A stretch of DNA of 64,000 nt, taken from positions 372,001 through 436,000 of the forward strand of contig NZ_LWLE01000037.1 in the NCBI RefSeq assembly GCF_001905125.1, in the 5' to 3' direction. The position numbers were made by a program, and so were the translations under genes. Below are positions 8,199 through 16,181 of the stretch, piece after piece. The notes beneath the pieces were generated by a model, which worked only from the letters and a program-made list of their open reading frames with translations, was not told where the DNA came from and made no database searches. The DNA comes from Streptomyces sp. TSRI0281 (GTDB lineage Bacteria; Actinomycetota; Actinomycetes; Streptomycetales; Streptomycetaceae). Each line of letters opens with the position of its first letter. The first letter of the stretch is position 1.

Positions 8199-9296
8199 GT
8201 GGTCCTGGACCGGCCGCTGACGCTGGAGTCCGGCCCCGCCCTGCCGAACGTGCGCCTGGCGTACGAGACATGGGGGCGGCGGGCCCCGGACGGGGCCAAC
8301 GCCGTGCTGGTCCTGCACGCGCTGACCGGTGACAGCCATGTGGCCGGGCCCGCGGGACCGGGGCACCCGACCGCGGGGTGGTGGGACGCGCTGGTCGGTC
8401 CGGGGAAGGCGCTCGACACCGACCACTGGTTCGTCGTCGCGCCGAATGTGCTGGGCGGCTGCCAGGGCAGCACCGGCCCCTCGTCCCGGCGGCCGGAAGG
8501 CACCCGCTGGGGCGGCGGATTCCCGTATCTGACGGTCCGTGACCAGGTGGCGGCGGAGGTGGCGCTGGCCGACGCGCTCGGCATCGAACGCTGGGCGGCG
8601 GTCGTCGGGGGTTCGATGGGCGGTATGCGGGCTCTCGAATGGGCGGTGGGCCATCCGGAGCGCACGGGTTCCCTCCTCGTGCTGGCGGCCCCTGCCGCCG
8701 CCTCCGCGGAGCAGATCGCCTGGGGGTCGGTGCAGATCTCCGCGATCCGCACGGACCCGGGGTGGCGGGGCGGGCACTACCACGACGCGGCACCCGGCGA
8801 GGGACCCCACCGGGGTCTCGGCCAGGCCCGGCGGATCGCCCATGTCACCTACCGCAGCGAGCCGGAGCTGGGCTCCCGGTTCGGCAGGGAGCCCCAGCCG
8901 GGTGAACAGCCGGAGCGGGGCGGCCGCTACCGGGTGGAGTCCTATCTCGACCACCACGCGGACAAGCTGGTGCACCGCTTCGACGCGGGCAGCTATGTGG
9001 TGCTCACGGAGGCGATGAACGGTCACGACGTCGGCCGGGGCCGGGGCGGTGTCGCCGGGGCGCTGCGCCGGGCGGGAATGCCCGCCCTGGTCGCGGGTGT
9101 CGATTCGGACCGGCTGTATCCGCTGACGCAGCAGGCGGAGCTGGCGGCGCTGCTGCCGGGCGCGGACCGGCTCAGGACCCTCGAATCACCGTACGGGCAC
9201 GACGGATTCCTGATCGAGACCGGCCAAGTGGGCATGCTGCTACGGGAATTGCTTCCCGTCCCCCGTCCCTCTCACCTTCCCCAGGAGCGCCCATGA
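8199..9296 (+). CDS. metX: homoserine O-acetyltransferase (start uncertain, possibly CTG at 8109)
   Basis: This alpha/beta-hydrolase-fold enzyme acetylates homoserine, feeding the upstream metY product. Numbering from the GTG at 8199, the nucleophile elbow GGSMGGMRALEW holds Ser139, the acid is in GVDSDRLYPL near residue 303, and SPYGHDGFL supplies His334, a complete triad. The open frame continues upstream of 8199 with GRREGDPPGGRSW, which looks like the conserved N-terminus of the family. The only in-frame candidate there is CTG at 8109, overlapping the metY TGA as CTGA, with GAAGG 7 nt ahead. The true start may therefore be a rare CTG. The next gene overlaps the stop by 4 nt. Confidence 0.92.
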   Translation: MVLDRPLTLESGPALPNVRLAYETWGRRAPDGANAVLVLHALTGDSHVAGPAGPGHPTAGWWDALVGPGKALDTDHWFVVAPNVLGGCQGSTGPSSRRPEGTRWGGGFPYLTVRDQVAAEVALADALGIERWAAVVGGSMGGMRALEWAVGHPERTGSLLVLAAPAAASAEQIAWGSVQISAIRTDPGWRGGHYHDAAPGEGPHRGLGQARRIAHVTYRSEPELGSRFGREPQPGEQPERGGRYRVESYLDHHADKLVHRFDAGSYVVLTEAMNGHDVGRGRGGVAGALRRAGMPALVAGVDSDRLYPLTQQAELAALLPGADRLRTLESPYGHDGFLIETGQVGMLLRELLPVPRPSHLPQERP

Positions 9297-10558
9297 GTTC
9301 CGTGCCGCTGTCCGAGTCCGAGGACCACTACGAGCGAATACGGCTTCGCCAGTGGTCGCGCGACCGTGCGCGCTCGGCCGGATTCGACCGCCGGGACCTG
9401 CTGAAACTGGTCGCGGCGGCTTCGGCTGCCGGGCCGCTGGTCCCCGCCGCCGCCTCGCCCGCGCGGGCGGCCGCACCCGCGCCGGACGTGGTGAAGCCGC
9501 TGCCGCCCGAGCTGTTCACGGTGCGCGGCACCAACGCCGAGACGAATTTCGCGGCGCTGCGCTCCACGGGCCTGCTCACCCCCGCCGACCGCTTCTTCGT
9601 CCGCAACCACACCGCCACCCCGCGGATCGACGCGGCCGACTGGCGGCTGACCGTGTGGGGCAGCGGACTGACGGGAGGGCCGGTCGAATTCTCGTACGCC
9701 GATCTGCGCGCCCTGCCCGCGGTCACCCGCACAGCCTTCGTCGAGTGCGCGGGCAACGCCCGCAGCTTCTACGCCTCTCAGCAGAATCAGCAGGTCAGCG
9801 GCACCGCGTGGACCATGGGCGCGATCGGCACAGCGCGCTGGCGCGGGGTGCGGCTGGCGGACGTGCTCCACCGTGCGGGGATCGGCCGGAACGCGGTCGA
9901 CGTGCTGCCGCGCGGCCTGGACGCGGAGGTCATCAGCGAGGGCGTCGACCTGGGCCGGGTGCGCAGACCGCTGCCGGTCGCGAAGGCTCTGGACGACGTA
10001 CTGCTCGCCTACGAGATGAACGGTGAGCCGCTGCCGCCCGACCACGGCCATCCGGTCCGTCTGATCGTCCCTTCGTGGGTGGGGGTCGCGAACATCAAGT
10101 GGGTCGGTGACATCGAGGTGAGCGCGGAGCCGCTGTTCACGCCGTGGAACACGGGTCTGTACCGTCTGTTCGGCCCCGATCATCCGCCGGAGGGCAGCGC
10201 GCCGCTGACCCGCCAGACCTTGAAGAGCGCGTTCGAGCTGAACCTCGGCGCCTCGTTCCCGGCGCACCGCCGGGTGCTGCTGACGGGCCGTTCCTGGTCG
10301 GGTGGGGCGCCGGTGCGCTCCGTCGAGATCAGCACCGACGGCGGTACCCGCTGGCGCCGCGCCCGGCTGCGCGACGAGCCCCGGTCCGGCAGCTGGGTCC
10401 GGTGGTCGGCCGACTGGGTGCCCAGGGACCGGGGGCCCGGGGTGCTGCTGGCCCGCGCGACGGACCGTTCGGGGCGTACGCAGCCGGAGGTGGCGGTCCA
10501 CAACACACAGGGCTATCTGTTCGACGCGGTGGTCCGGCATCCGGTGACGGTCGTCTGA
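9293..10558 (+). CDS. Tat-exported sulfite-oxidase-family molybdopterin enzyme
   Basis: This is an exported molybdenum-cofactor oxidoreductase of the sulfite oxidase/YedY family. A twin-arginine signal is visible in residues about 33-60 (DRRDLLKL, then an Ala-rich stretch ending at PARAAAP). The cofactor domain has the Mo-ligating cysteine in FVECAGNAR (Cys152), plus PVRLIVPSWVGVANIKWV. The C-terminal part, from about 310, is the Mo-co dimerisation fold with VRSVEISTDGG. It overlaps metX by 4 nt (ATGA). A sulfite or related sulfur-oxyanion substrate would suit its place after sulfur-assimilation genes, but that is inference. The operon ends at stacked hairpins at 10618-10660. Confidence 0.92.
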   Translation: MSSVPLSESEDHYERIRLRQWSRDRARSAGFDRRDLLKLVAAASAAGPLVPAAASPARAAAPAPDVVKPLPPELFTVRGTNAETNFAALRSTGLLTPADRFFVRNHTATPRIDAADWRLTVWGSGLTGGPVEFSYADLRALPAVTRTAFVECAGNARSFYASQQNQQVSGTAWTMGAIGTARWRGVRLADVLHRAGIGRNAVDVLPRGLDAEVISEGVDLGRVRRPLPVAKALDDVLLAYEMNGEPLPPDHGHPVRLIVPSWVGVANIKWVGDIEVSAEPLFTPWNTGLYRLFGPDHPPEGSAPLTRQTLKSAFELNLGASFPAHRRVLLTGRSWSGGAPVRSVEISTDGGTRWRRARLRDEPRSGSWVRWSADWVPRDRGPGVLLARATDRSGRTQPEVAVHNTQGYLFDAVVRHPVTVV

Positions 10559-10628
10559 CCCGGTGACCGTCGTACGCCCATGTCCGCCGGTCGTCTGACC
10601 CGGTGACAGCCGTACGTCCATGTCCCCG
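10550..10628. repeat. 40-bp tandem duplication across the stop of the molybdoenzyme gene
   Basis: A unit beginning GTCGTCTGACCCGGTGAC starts at 10550 and again at 10590, differing at a few positions. The first copy includes the stop codon of the molybdoenzyme gene. The duplicate lies immediately downstream and leads into the terminator hairpins. It looks like a replication-slippage duplication. Confidence 0.8.
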
Positions 10629-10660
10629 GTCGTACGGCCGGGGGCATGGCGTACGACCGG
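10618..10660 (+). terminator. two mutually exclusive hairpins after the met operon
   Basis: CCATGTCCCCGG (10618-10629) pairs with CCGGGGGCATGG (10638-10649) with one G-T wobble. The overlapping CCGGTCGTACG (10626-10636) pairs perfectly with CGTACGACCGG (10650-10660). Only one can form at a time. Position and strength fit termination of the metY-metX-molybdoenzyme transcript. Confidence 0.65.
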
Positions 10661-10724
10661 CGGGAAGGGCGCGCGGCCGGGAAAAGAGCGCGCGGCCCCG
10701 CCCGGGCGGCTGGTAGAAACCGGC

Positions 10725-11210
10725 ATGATCACTGACTCGCACCCACTCGACCCGATGGAACAGCTGATGGCCGAGCGGGCCTGCGAACGGCTCGTCGTCG
10801 AGTTCGTCCGCAGGCTCGACCTCGGCGATCCGCCCACGGTCGCCGACCTGTTCACCCCGGACGGCCGGTGGGAGTGGCCCGTGGGCGGGCGCCGTGTCGA
10901 GGGGCGGGAGGCGCTGCGGTCCTACTTCGGCTCCCGGCCCGCGGACCGGCACTCGCGTCGGATGTGCACGAACATCCTGGTGACCGTCGACTCGCCCACC
11001 ACGGCCTCGTCGACGACGTACTTCGCGACCTTCCGGGTCGACGGTGCCGGGGACTCGCTGCCCGCCCCGCGGCTGCCGGCGAATGTCGGCCACTACGAGG
11101 ACACGTTCCGCAAGGCCGACGGGGTCTGGCTGCTCGCCTCGCGCACCCTGGTGCTGGCCTTCGGCGGCGCCACGGAGCGGATCGCGCCGACGCCCCCGTC
11201 CGGCGCCTGA
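10725..11210 (+). CDS. SnoaL-like/NTF2-fold protein
   Basis: This is a 161-residue protein with the cone-shaped NTF2/SnoaL fold. The early helix MAERACERLVVEFVRRLDLG is followed by VADLFTPDGRWEWPVGGRRVEGREALRSYF, the usual signature of this family, and C-terminal strands such as GHYEDTFRKADGVWLLASRT. Members include polyketide cyclases, dehydratases, ring-hydroxylating dioxygenase small subunits and many unknowns, and the sequence does not choose among them. I start at the ATG at 10725 (MITDSH). The upstream in-frame stretch back to 10620 lies in the terminator hairpin and looks non-coding. It converges on the cbiZ-like gene, only 3 nt apart. Confidence 0.8.
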   Translation: MITDSHPLDPMEQLMAERACERLVVEFVRRLDLGDPPTVADLFTPDGRWEWPVGGRRVEGREALRSYFGSRPADRHSRRMCTNILVTVDSPTTASSTTYFATFRVDGAGDSLPAPRLPANVGHYEDTFRKADGVWLLASRTLVLAFGGATERIAPTPPSGA

Positions 11211-11213
11211 GCC

Positions 11214-11978
11214 TCAGGGAGCGGTCCGCGCACTCGCCAGCACGGCGGCGTGCACGGCCCTGGCGATGCGGGACCCCCATGGCGAGCGCGGCCCGGCGAA
11301 GGGTTCGCCACCGTCGGGCCCCGGGTCGGGGGCCGCGACGCACACGGCGTCCGTCGGGGTGCCCGAGCAGTCGAGACCGGCGTCCAGGAGCGCCTGGACC
11401 TTGGCTTCGGTGGCGGTGGCGACGGCGTTGACCAGGGCGGCGTCGGACAGGGCGGCGGGTACGGTGACGACGATGTTGACGGTGCCGGGGAGCGGCGCTC
11501 CGGCGGTGGCTTCGGCCGGGGCCGCGGCCCAGCCCCGCACGCCGAGCCCGCAGGTGACGGTGGCCGTCACGCCCTCGTCGGCGGCCACGGTGTGAGCGGT
11601 GACGTCGGCCGCCGTCATCAGCCCGGCGCCCGGTCCCATGAGCCCTTCCGCGGCGGCGATCTCGGCGAGGTGGCGCTCGGGGTCCAGGCGGGGATAGCCA
11701 CCGGGTACCTGTGCGTTGAGGATCCAGGCGCGGGGTCCGATGCCACCGCCGAGTACGGCGCTGCTGCACACCCGTACGCCCGGCCCCAGCCGCCACACCA
11801 GGTGGTGCAGGTCCTGTCCGTCCTCCCGCCGGGACAGCAGGGCTCCGCGCTGTCCGGGCAGAGGTGTGTCGGCGGATCGGATGAGGTACCCCCGGGTGGG
11901 AACGGCAGAACGACGGACGGCTGCGGGATGGCCCTTGAAGGCTCGCGTCGATACTAGGAGAGGCCGCGATCGCCTCAC
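11214..11978 (-). CDS. cbiZ: CbiZ-like adenosylcobinamide amidohydrolase
   Basis: CbiZ removes the aminopropanol side chain from (adenosyl)cobinamide so that the corrinoid can be salvaged into cobalamin. Family features visible are VWRLGPGVRVCSSAVLGGG, then ILNAQVPGGYPRLDPERHLA and GPGAGLMTAADVTAHTVAAD, with a Gly/Ala-rich C-terminal half. The start is uncertain. The conserved domain begins around RREDGQDLHHL, and the nearest reasonable in-frame start is the GTG at 11978. The frame stays open to a start at 12062, but that stretch has poor codon bias. I see no cobalamin riboswitch upstream and no other cobalamin gene in the window. Confidence 0.8.
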   Translation of the reverse strand: MRRSRPLLVSTRAFKGHPAAVRRSAVPTRGYLIRSADTPLPGQRGALLSRREDGQDLHHLVWRLGPGVRVCSSAVLGGGIGPRAWILNAQVPGGYPRLDPERHLAEIAAAEGLMGPGAGLMTAADVTAHTVAADEGVTATVTCGLGVRGWAAAPAEATAGAPLPGTVNIVVTVPAALSDAALVNAVATATEAKVQALLDAGLDCSGTPTDAVCVAAPDPGPDGGEPFAGPRSPWGSRIARAVHAAVLASARTAP

Positions 11979-12189
11979 CCATGGGCAGTTTGTCCGATCC
12001 CCGATACCACGTGATCCGGCCGTTCCGCACGGATGACGCGCTCTCGACCCCCACGCCCGCACCGTCCGACCTCACCCGATCGGCCTAACCGGAGCGGCCG
12101 GATCGCGGCCGCGTCGCACGGGGCCTGGCGCCATGACCGGGGCTTCGGCGTGCCGGCCCCACCAGCCGGGAAGTTGCAGCGTCCATCCG

Positions 12190-12223
12190 GGTGAGGCGCG
12201 ATGGAAGTCGGACGCGCCTCACC
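12190..12223 (+). promoter_or_regulatory. 11-bp perfect stem-loop in leader of PRC-barrel gene
   Basis: GGTGAGGCGCG (12190-12200) and CGCGCCTCACC (12213-12223) form a perfect 11-bp stem with a 12-nt loop. It ends 46 nt before the ATG at 12270. Because the neighbouring cbiZ gene is divergent, this is a leader or operator position and not a downstream terminator. Confidence 0.6.
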
Positions 12224-12269
12224 TGGTGGATCCCCCCACAGGGCATGTCCGGGCGAGGAGGAATCGGTT

Positions 12270-13274
12270 ATGGGAGCCGCTGACGGTTTCACGGATTCCG
12301 GAGAGCTGGACGGTCTGACCGTCTACGACAACGAGGGCGAGAAGGTCGGCAGTGTGGGCCGGGTGTATGTCGATGACGACACCGGCAGGCCCGACTGGGT
12401 CACGGTCAAGACCGGGCTGTTCGGCATGAAGGAGAGCTTCGTACCGCTCGCCGGAGCCCGTCGAGTGGGCTCCGACCTGCACGTCTCGTATCCGAAGGAC
12501 AGCGTCAAGGACGCCCCGAGGGTGGACGCGGACGCGCACCTGTCCGTCTCGGAGGAGGAAGAGCTCTACCGGCACTACGGGCTGACCAGAAAGGCCGGCG
12601 CCATCGGTGACAAGGGGCGTGCCGGGGCCGGTACGCCGAAGGCCGCCAAAACCGGTGCGGCGGGCGCCGCCGGCGCCGCGGGCGCCGGGACACGCGGCGT
12701 GGCCTCGACGGGCCGCACCACCACGGGCACCGGCACGACCACGGGCATGGCAGGAGCGGGTACCGGCATGGGCAAGCACCGCGACATGGACACCTCCGCG
12801 ACGGCACGTCCGCTCGCCGGAGCCGGAGCCGGGGCCGAACGGTCCGCCACCGGTCTCGGTGGCAAGGAGGAGATGATCCGTTCCGAGGAGCAGCTGCACG
12901 TCGGCACGGAGGAGTACGAGAGTGGAAGGGCCCGTCTGCACAAGTACGTCGTGACGGAGAACGTCACCCGCACCGTGCCGGTGTCCCACGAAGAGGTACG
13001 GGTGGTCCGCGAGCCGCTGCGTCCGGGCGAGAAGTCGACCGGGACGACGAACATCGGTGAGCAGGACATGGAGGTGACGCTGCACGCCGAACGCGCCACC
13101 GTCCGCAAGGAGGCCGTCCCGGTGGAGCGCGTCCGCCTGGAGACCAACAAGGTCACCGAGCAGAAGGAGGTCTCCGCCGAGGTCCGCAAGGAGAAGATCG
13201 ACTACGCGGACGGCAAGGACATGGGCACGGGCAAGGACATGGGCGGCGAGTTCGGCCAGGGACGCCGGCACTGA
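12270..13274 (+). CDS. PRC-barrel plus DUF2382 stress-type protein
   Basis: This is a two-domain cytoplasmic protein of 334 residues. Residues about 13-80 form a PRC-barrel (LDGLTVYDNEGEKVGSVGRV, then GRPDWVTVKTGLFG). Residues about 200-310 are a DUF2382 (YsnF/AvaK-like) domain with EQLHVGTEEYESGRARLHKY and VPVERVRLETNKV. A roughly 90-residue Gly/Ala/Thr-rich linker joins them and must be disordered. The family is abundant in stress-tolerant bacteria, but its molecular role is not established. The ATG at 12270 follows a strong GAGGAGG. The divergent cbiZ gene shares the upstream region, and a hairpin terminator lies 46 nt downstream. Confidence 0.9.
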   Translation: MGAADGFTDSGELDGLTVYDNEGEKVGSVGRVYVDDDTGRPDWVTVKTGLFGMKESFVPLAGARRVGSDLHVSYPKDSVKDAPRVDADAHLSVSEEEELYRHYGLTRKAGAIGDKGRAGAGTPKAAKTGAAGAAGAAGAGTRGVASTGRTTTGTGTTTGMAGAGTGMGKHRDMDTSATARPLAGAGAGAERSATGLGGKEEMIRSEEQLHVGTEEYESGRARLHKYVVTENVTRTVPVSHEEVRVVREPLRPGEKSTGTTNIGEQDMEVTLHAERATVRKEAVPVERVRLETNKVTEQKEVSAEVRKEKIDYADGKDMGTGKDMGGEFGQGRRH

Positions 13275-13319
13275 CCCCCGCACACCGCGGCCGAGGGCCG
13301 CTCCCATGGTTCCGATCGC

Positions 13320-13347
13320 CGGACGGGCTGTTGTCGCAGCCCGTCCG
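13320..13347 (+). terminator. 11-bp stem-loop terminator after PRC-barrel gene
   Basis: CGGACGGGCTG (13320-13330) pairs perfectly with CAGCCCGTCCG (13337-13347) around a TTGTCG loop. It lies between the PRC-barrel gene and the converging ABC ATPase pseudogene and could serve both strands. Confidence 0.75.
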
Positions 13348-13403
13348 ACGCGATGTGGACCGGGCTTTCCGCCGCGGCGCTCCTGCCCGGTACGTCGGTG
13401 TCG

Positions 13404-14195
13404 CTACCGCGCGTCGGTCGGCCCACGCCCCGGCAGGAAGCGGACCGACGGCCGCCCGTCCGGGCCTTCGGGGGTGACGACCGCCCGTACCCGGTAGACG
13501 TCCTCGACGAGCTCTGCGGTGATCACCTCGGCCGGGGTGCCGGCCGCGACCAACCGGCCCGCCTTCAGCACCGTGATCCGGTCGCAGAACATCGCGGCGA
13601 GGTTGAGGTCGTGCAGCGCGATCACGCTGGTGACCGGCAGCGAGGCGACCAGGGCCTCCAGCTCCAGCTGGTGCTGGATGTCGAGGTGGTTCGTCGGCTC
13701 GTCCAGAGGAGTTCGCGCGGCTGCTGGGCCAGGGCGCGGGCGATCTGGACCCACTGGCGCTTACCGCCGGACAGGGTGTGCCAGAACTGTCCGGCGCGGT
13801 CGGCCAGTCCGGTGCGCCCCAGCGCTTCGCGTACGGCCTCCTCGTCGGCCCGGTCCGGGGCGGACCAGGCGCGGCGGTGCGGGATGCGCCCGAGGCGTAC
13901 GACGTCCAGCACGCTGAGTTCGACCTGGGTGGCCGCGTGCTGGTCGACCACGGCCACGCGCCGGGCCACGGTGCGGCGGCCGATGTCGCCGAGCGGGCGG
14001 CCGTCCAGCGTGACGGTGCCGCTGCCCGGAGCGAGGACGCCCGCGAGGACCCGCTACAGGGTGGACTTGCCGGACCCGTTGGGGCCGAGCAGTGCGACGG
14101 TGGCGCCGGGCGGCGGCGTGATGCTGACCCCGTCGAGGATGAGCCGACCGCCCGCCTCCCGGCTGACGCGTTCGGCCCACAGGCCCCCGGCGCCC
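13404..14195 (-). pseudogene. broken siderophore (FecE/FepC-type) ABC ATPase
   Basis: This was an ATP-binding subunit of a ferric-siderophore importer. Reading the minus strand, Walker A is intact (GPNGSGKSTL), but the next codon is TAG (14054-14056). The frame then runs VARRVAVVDQHAATQVELSV and FWHTLSGGKRQWVQIARALA (the ABC signature), and a net 2-nt loss near 13710 breaks the frame just before Walker B, which resumes as LDEPTNHLDIQ in another frame. The C-terminal ALHDLNLAAMFCDRITVLKAG is recognisable. The 5' end is missing, replaced at 14196 by a duplicated piece of the acyl-CoA oxidase gene. No permease partner is present. Two lesions plus truncation argue for a true pseudogene. Confidence 0.85.
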
Positions 14196-14364
14196 CTCCC
14201 ACCGTTGGAGCGCTCTGCGGTGCAGCAGGCTCATGGCGAGGACTGTGGCCATCGCCCCGGCGAGCGGGCCGTGGTGGGTCCGGTGGGCGTAGACCGGTAC
14301 CCGCTGGGAGGCGCGGGAGCCGGTGATGAGGCGGTGGCCGCCGTAACGGACGGCGATGGCCAGG
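14196..14364 (-). pseudogene. 169-bp duplicated fragment of the acyl-CoA oxidase gene
   Basis: The segment 14196-14364 matches 17160-17328 over 169 bp with only three differences that I can see. On the minus strand it encodes the same internal oxidase stretch, including YGGHRLITGSRASQRVPVYA and SLLHRRALQRWE. Identity stops abruptly at both ends: on one side lies the broken ABC ATPase, on the other a low-complexity repeat. It is a recombination scar at the border of the KAS/ACP locus. Confidence 0.9.
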
Positions 14365-14429
14365 ATCGCGCGCTGTGCCGGGTCCCGGTGGCAGTGCGTT
14401 GCGGTCTCCGCGACGGCGGCTGACGCGTT

Positions 14430-14535
14430 GCGGCCCGCGCGAAGAAGGGCTGCGCGAAGAGGGGCTGCGCGATGGCGGCCGGTGCGTGTGCGGCCAGTGC
14501 CTGTGCGGCCGGTGCGTTGCGGCCGGTGCGGCTGG
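14430..14535. repeat. GC-rich low-complexity tandem repeats
   Basis: Two kinds of imperfect tandem unit fill this stretch. One is a 15-bp unit around GGGCTGCGCGAAGA, the other a run of GCGGCCGGTGCGT-like units, four in a row. They separate the duplicated oxidase fragment from the end of the KAS II gene. No gene is supported from 14365 to 14576. Confidence 0.7.
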
Positions 14536-14576
14536 GAGGTCGTCCCGCCGCACCGGCCCGAAAGTGTCTCCGTCGG

Positions 14577-15800
14577 CTACGGACGCTGGAGAGCGACCAC
14601 GGCGTTGTGGCCGCCGAAGCCGAAGGAGTGGCTGACGGCCCGCCGTACGGGCAGCCGCAGCGGGAGCTTGGTGACGCAGTCGATGTCGAACTCGGGCGCC
14701 GGGGCGTCCAGGTTGGCGATCGGCGGTACGACACCGTGCTGAAGCGTGAGGATCGTCAGCCCCGCCTCGATGGCACCGGCTGCCCCCATGCAGTGCCCCA
14801 GTACGCCCTTGGGGGCGGTGACGGGCGGCCGGTGCGGGTAGGCCCGGCTGATGAGGGCGGCTTCGGTGGCGTCGTTCAGCGCTGTGGAAGTGCCGTGCGC
14901 GTTGACGTGGTCGACGTCTTCGGCGCGCCATCCGGCATCCCGCAGTGCGGCGTCGACGGCTGCTCGGGCGATGGTGCCGGAGGGATGCGGGCTGGTGGGA
15001 TGGTGGGCGTCCGTCGTGGCGCCGGTGCCCGCGAGCAGCGCCCTGGGGGTCGTGCCCCTGGCGTGGGCGTCCTCGGCCCGTTCCAACACCATGATGGCGG
15101 CGCCCTCGCCCATCACGAGTCCGGCCCGGTCCGCCGCGAACGGCCGGCAGAGCCTGGACGGGTCGCCGTCCCGGAGCGCTGCGGCTCCCGAGCGGGCGAA
15201 GCCGGTCATGGCCACCGGGAACACGATCGACTCGGTGGCTCCGGCGATCGCGATGTCGCACTGCCCGGTGGCCAGCAGGTCCCGGGCCACGGAGAGCGCG
15301 GTGACTCCGGACGAACAGGCCGTGCACGGCGCCAGACTGGGGCCGTGCGCCCGCATCTGGATGGCGATCTCCGCCGCGGGCATGTTCGGGATCGTCAGGA
15401 GGATGCCCGCGGGTGAGGTGGCCGCGGGTCCGCGCCGGTCCAGTGCGACGGCCTGTTCGGTCAGTCCGGCGGAGCCTCCGCTGCTGGTGCCGACGACCAC
15501 GGCCACCCGGGTCCCGTCCCAGTCGGCGGGGTCCAGTCCGGCGTCGGCGACCGCTTCCCGTGCGGCCAGGACGGCGAACTTGACGTACCTGCCCATGCGG
15601 AACGCGGTACGGCCGCCGACCGCGGCGTCCAGATCGATGCCCGAGACCGTGCAGGCGAAGTCGACCGCGCAGCCTTCGAGCTCCGGGACGGTGCGGGCGA
15701 GTGAGACCCCGGCGCAGACGCCGTCCCAGGTGGTGTCGGTGTCGTTGCCGGCCGGGGTGATCATTCCCAGGCCGGTGACGGCGATGGCGGGCTTGTTCAT
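14577..15800 (-). CDS. beta-ketoacyl-ACP synthase II-like enzyme (copy 1)
   Basis: This is a FabF-like condensing enzyme that elongates an ACP-bound acyl chain by decarboxylative Claisen condensation. The full catalytic set is present: Cys162 in CTACSSG, His302 in NAHGTST and His336 in KGVLGHCMGAAG. It is therefore a true synthase and not a chain-length factor. Length, 407 residues, is normal. It is closely related to the second KAS II in the locus (shared blocks such as LDLDAAVGGR), suggesting local duplication. Its ATG overlaps the ACP stop by 4 nt, so ACP and this KAS are coupled. The natural product is unknown. Confidence 0.93.
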   Translation of the reverse strand: MNKPAIAVTGLGMITPAGNDTDTTWDGVCAGVSLARTVPELEGCAVDFACTVSGIDLDAAVGGRTAFRMGRYVKFAVLAAREAVADAGLDPADWDGTRVAVVVGTSSGGSAGLTEQAVALDRRGPAATSPAGILLTIPNMPAAEIAIQMRAHGPSLAPCTACSSGVTALSVARDLLATGQCDIAIAGATESIVFPVAMTGFARSGAAALRDGDPSRLCRPFAADRAGLVMGEGAAIMVLERAEDAHARGTTPRALLAGTGATTDAHHPTSPHPSGTIARAAVDAALRDAGWRAEDVDHVNAHGTSTALNDATEAALISRAYPHRPPVTAPKGVLGHCMGAAGAIEAGLTILTLQHGVVPPIANLDAPAPEFDIDCVTKLPLRLPVRRAVSHSFGFGGHNAVVALQRP

Positions 15801-16093
15801 CGGGCGCAGCTCACCGGCACCGCACCGTCGACGGCCGCGCGGATGAACTCCGAGATGTCGGTGAGTGTGGCGTCCTTGTAGAGCGTGTCCGAGTCGGCGT
15901 CGACGCCCAGCGTCTCCTTGATGATGACGGCGAACTCGGCGACCGCCAGGGAGTCCATCTCCAGGCTGTCCATCGTCGACTCCGGGAAGATCTCGGAGTC
16001 GGGCACCTTGAAGGTCCCGGCCAGGACCTCGGTGATCTTCGGGTGAATCGTGTTCGTCGTCCTCGCGGCCGTCACGGTCTTCGCGGTGTTCAC
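15797..16093 (-). CDS. acyl carrier protein
   Basis: This is a discrete carrier protein of 98 residues that holds acyl intermediates on a 4'-phosphopantetheine arm. The attachment motif is EMDSLAVAEF with Ser48 as the modified residue. A second DSL just before it (Ser43) makes the motif look doubled. It has an unusual Thr/Ala-rich N-terminal extension of about 15 residues before the helical core. The gene overlaps the downstream KAS II by 4 nt and follows the oxidase gene by 88 nt on the same strand. It is the natural partner of the three condensing enzymes here. The housekeeping FAS ACP gene is expected elsewhere, next to fabD, fabH and fabF. Confidence 0.92.
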   Translation of the reverse strand: MNTAKTVTAARTTNTIHPKITEVLAGTFKVPDSEIFPESTMDSLEMDSLAVAEFAVIIKETLGVDADSDTLYKDATLTDISEFIRAAVDGAVPVSCAR

Positions 16094-16181
16094 TGTCTAC
16101 CTCTCATCGGCATGTACCTCGAACGGCGGGTAGTTGAACGCATCTACCCACCGCCGAAGTAACTGGATGCAGGCCTTCCGG

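Noticed and set aside
12000..12240. Cobalamin riboswitch upstream of the cbiZ-like gene
   Set aside because: The conserved B12-box and core were looked for on the minus strand and not found. Only a simple hairpin of the divergent gene is present.
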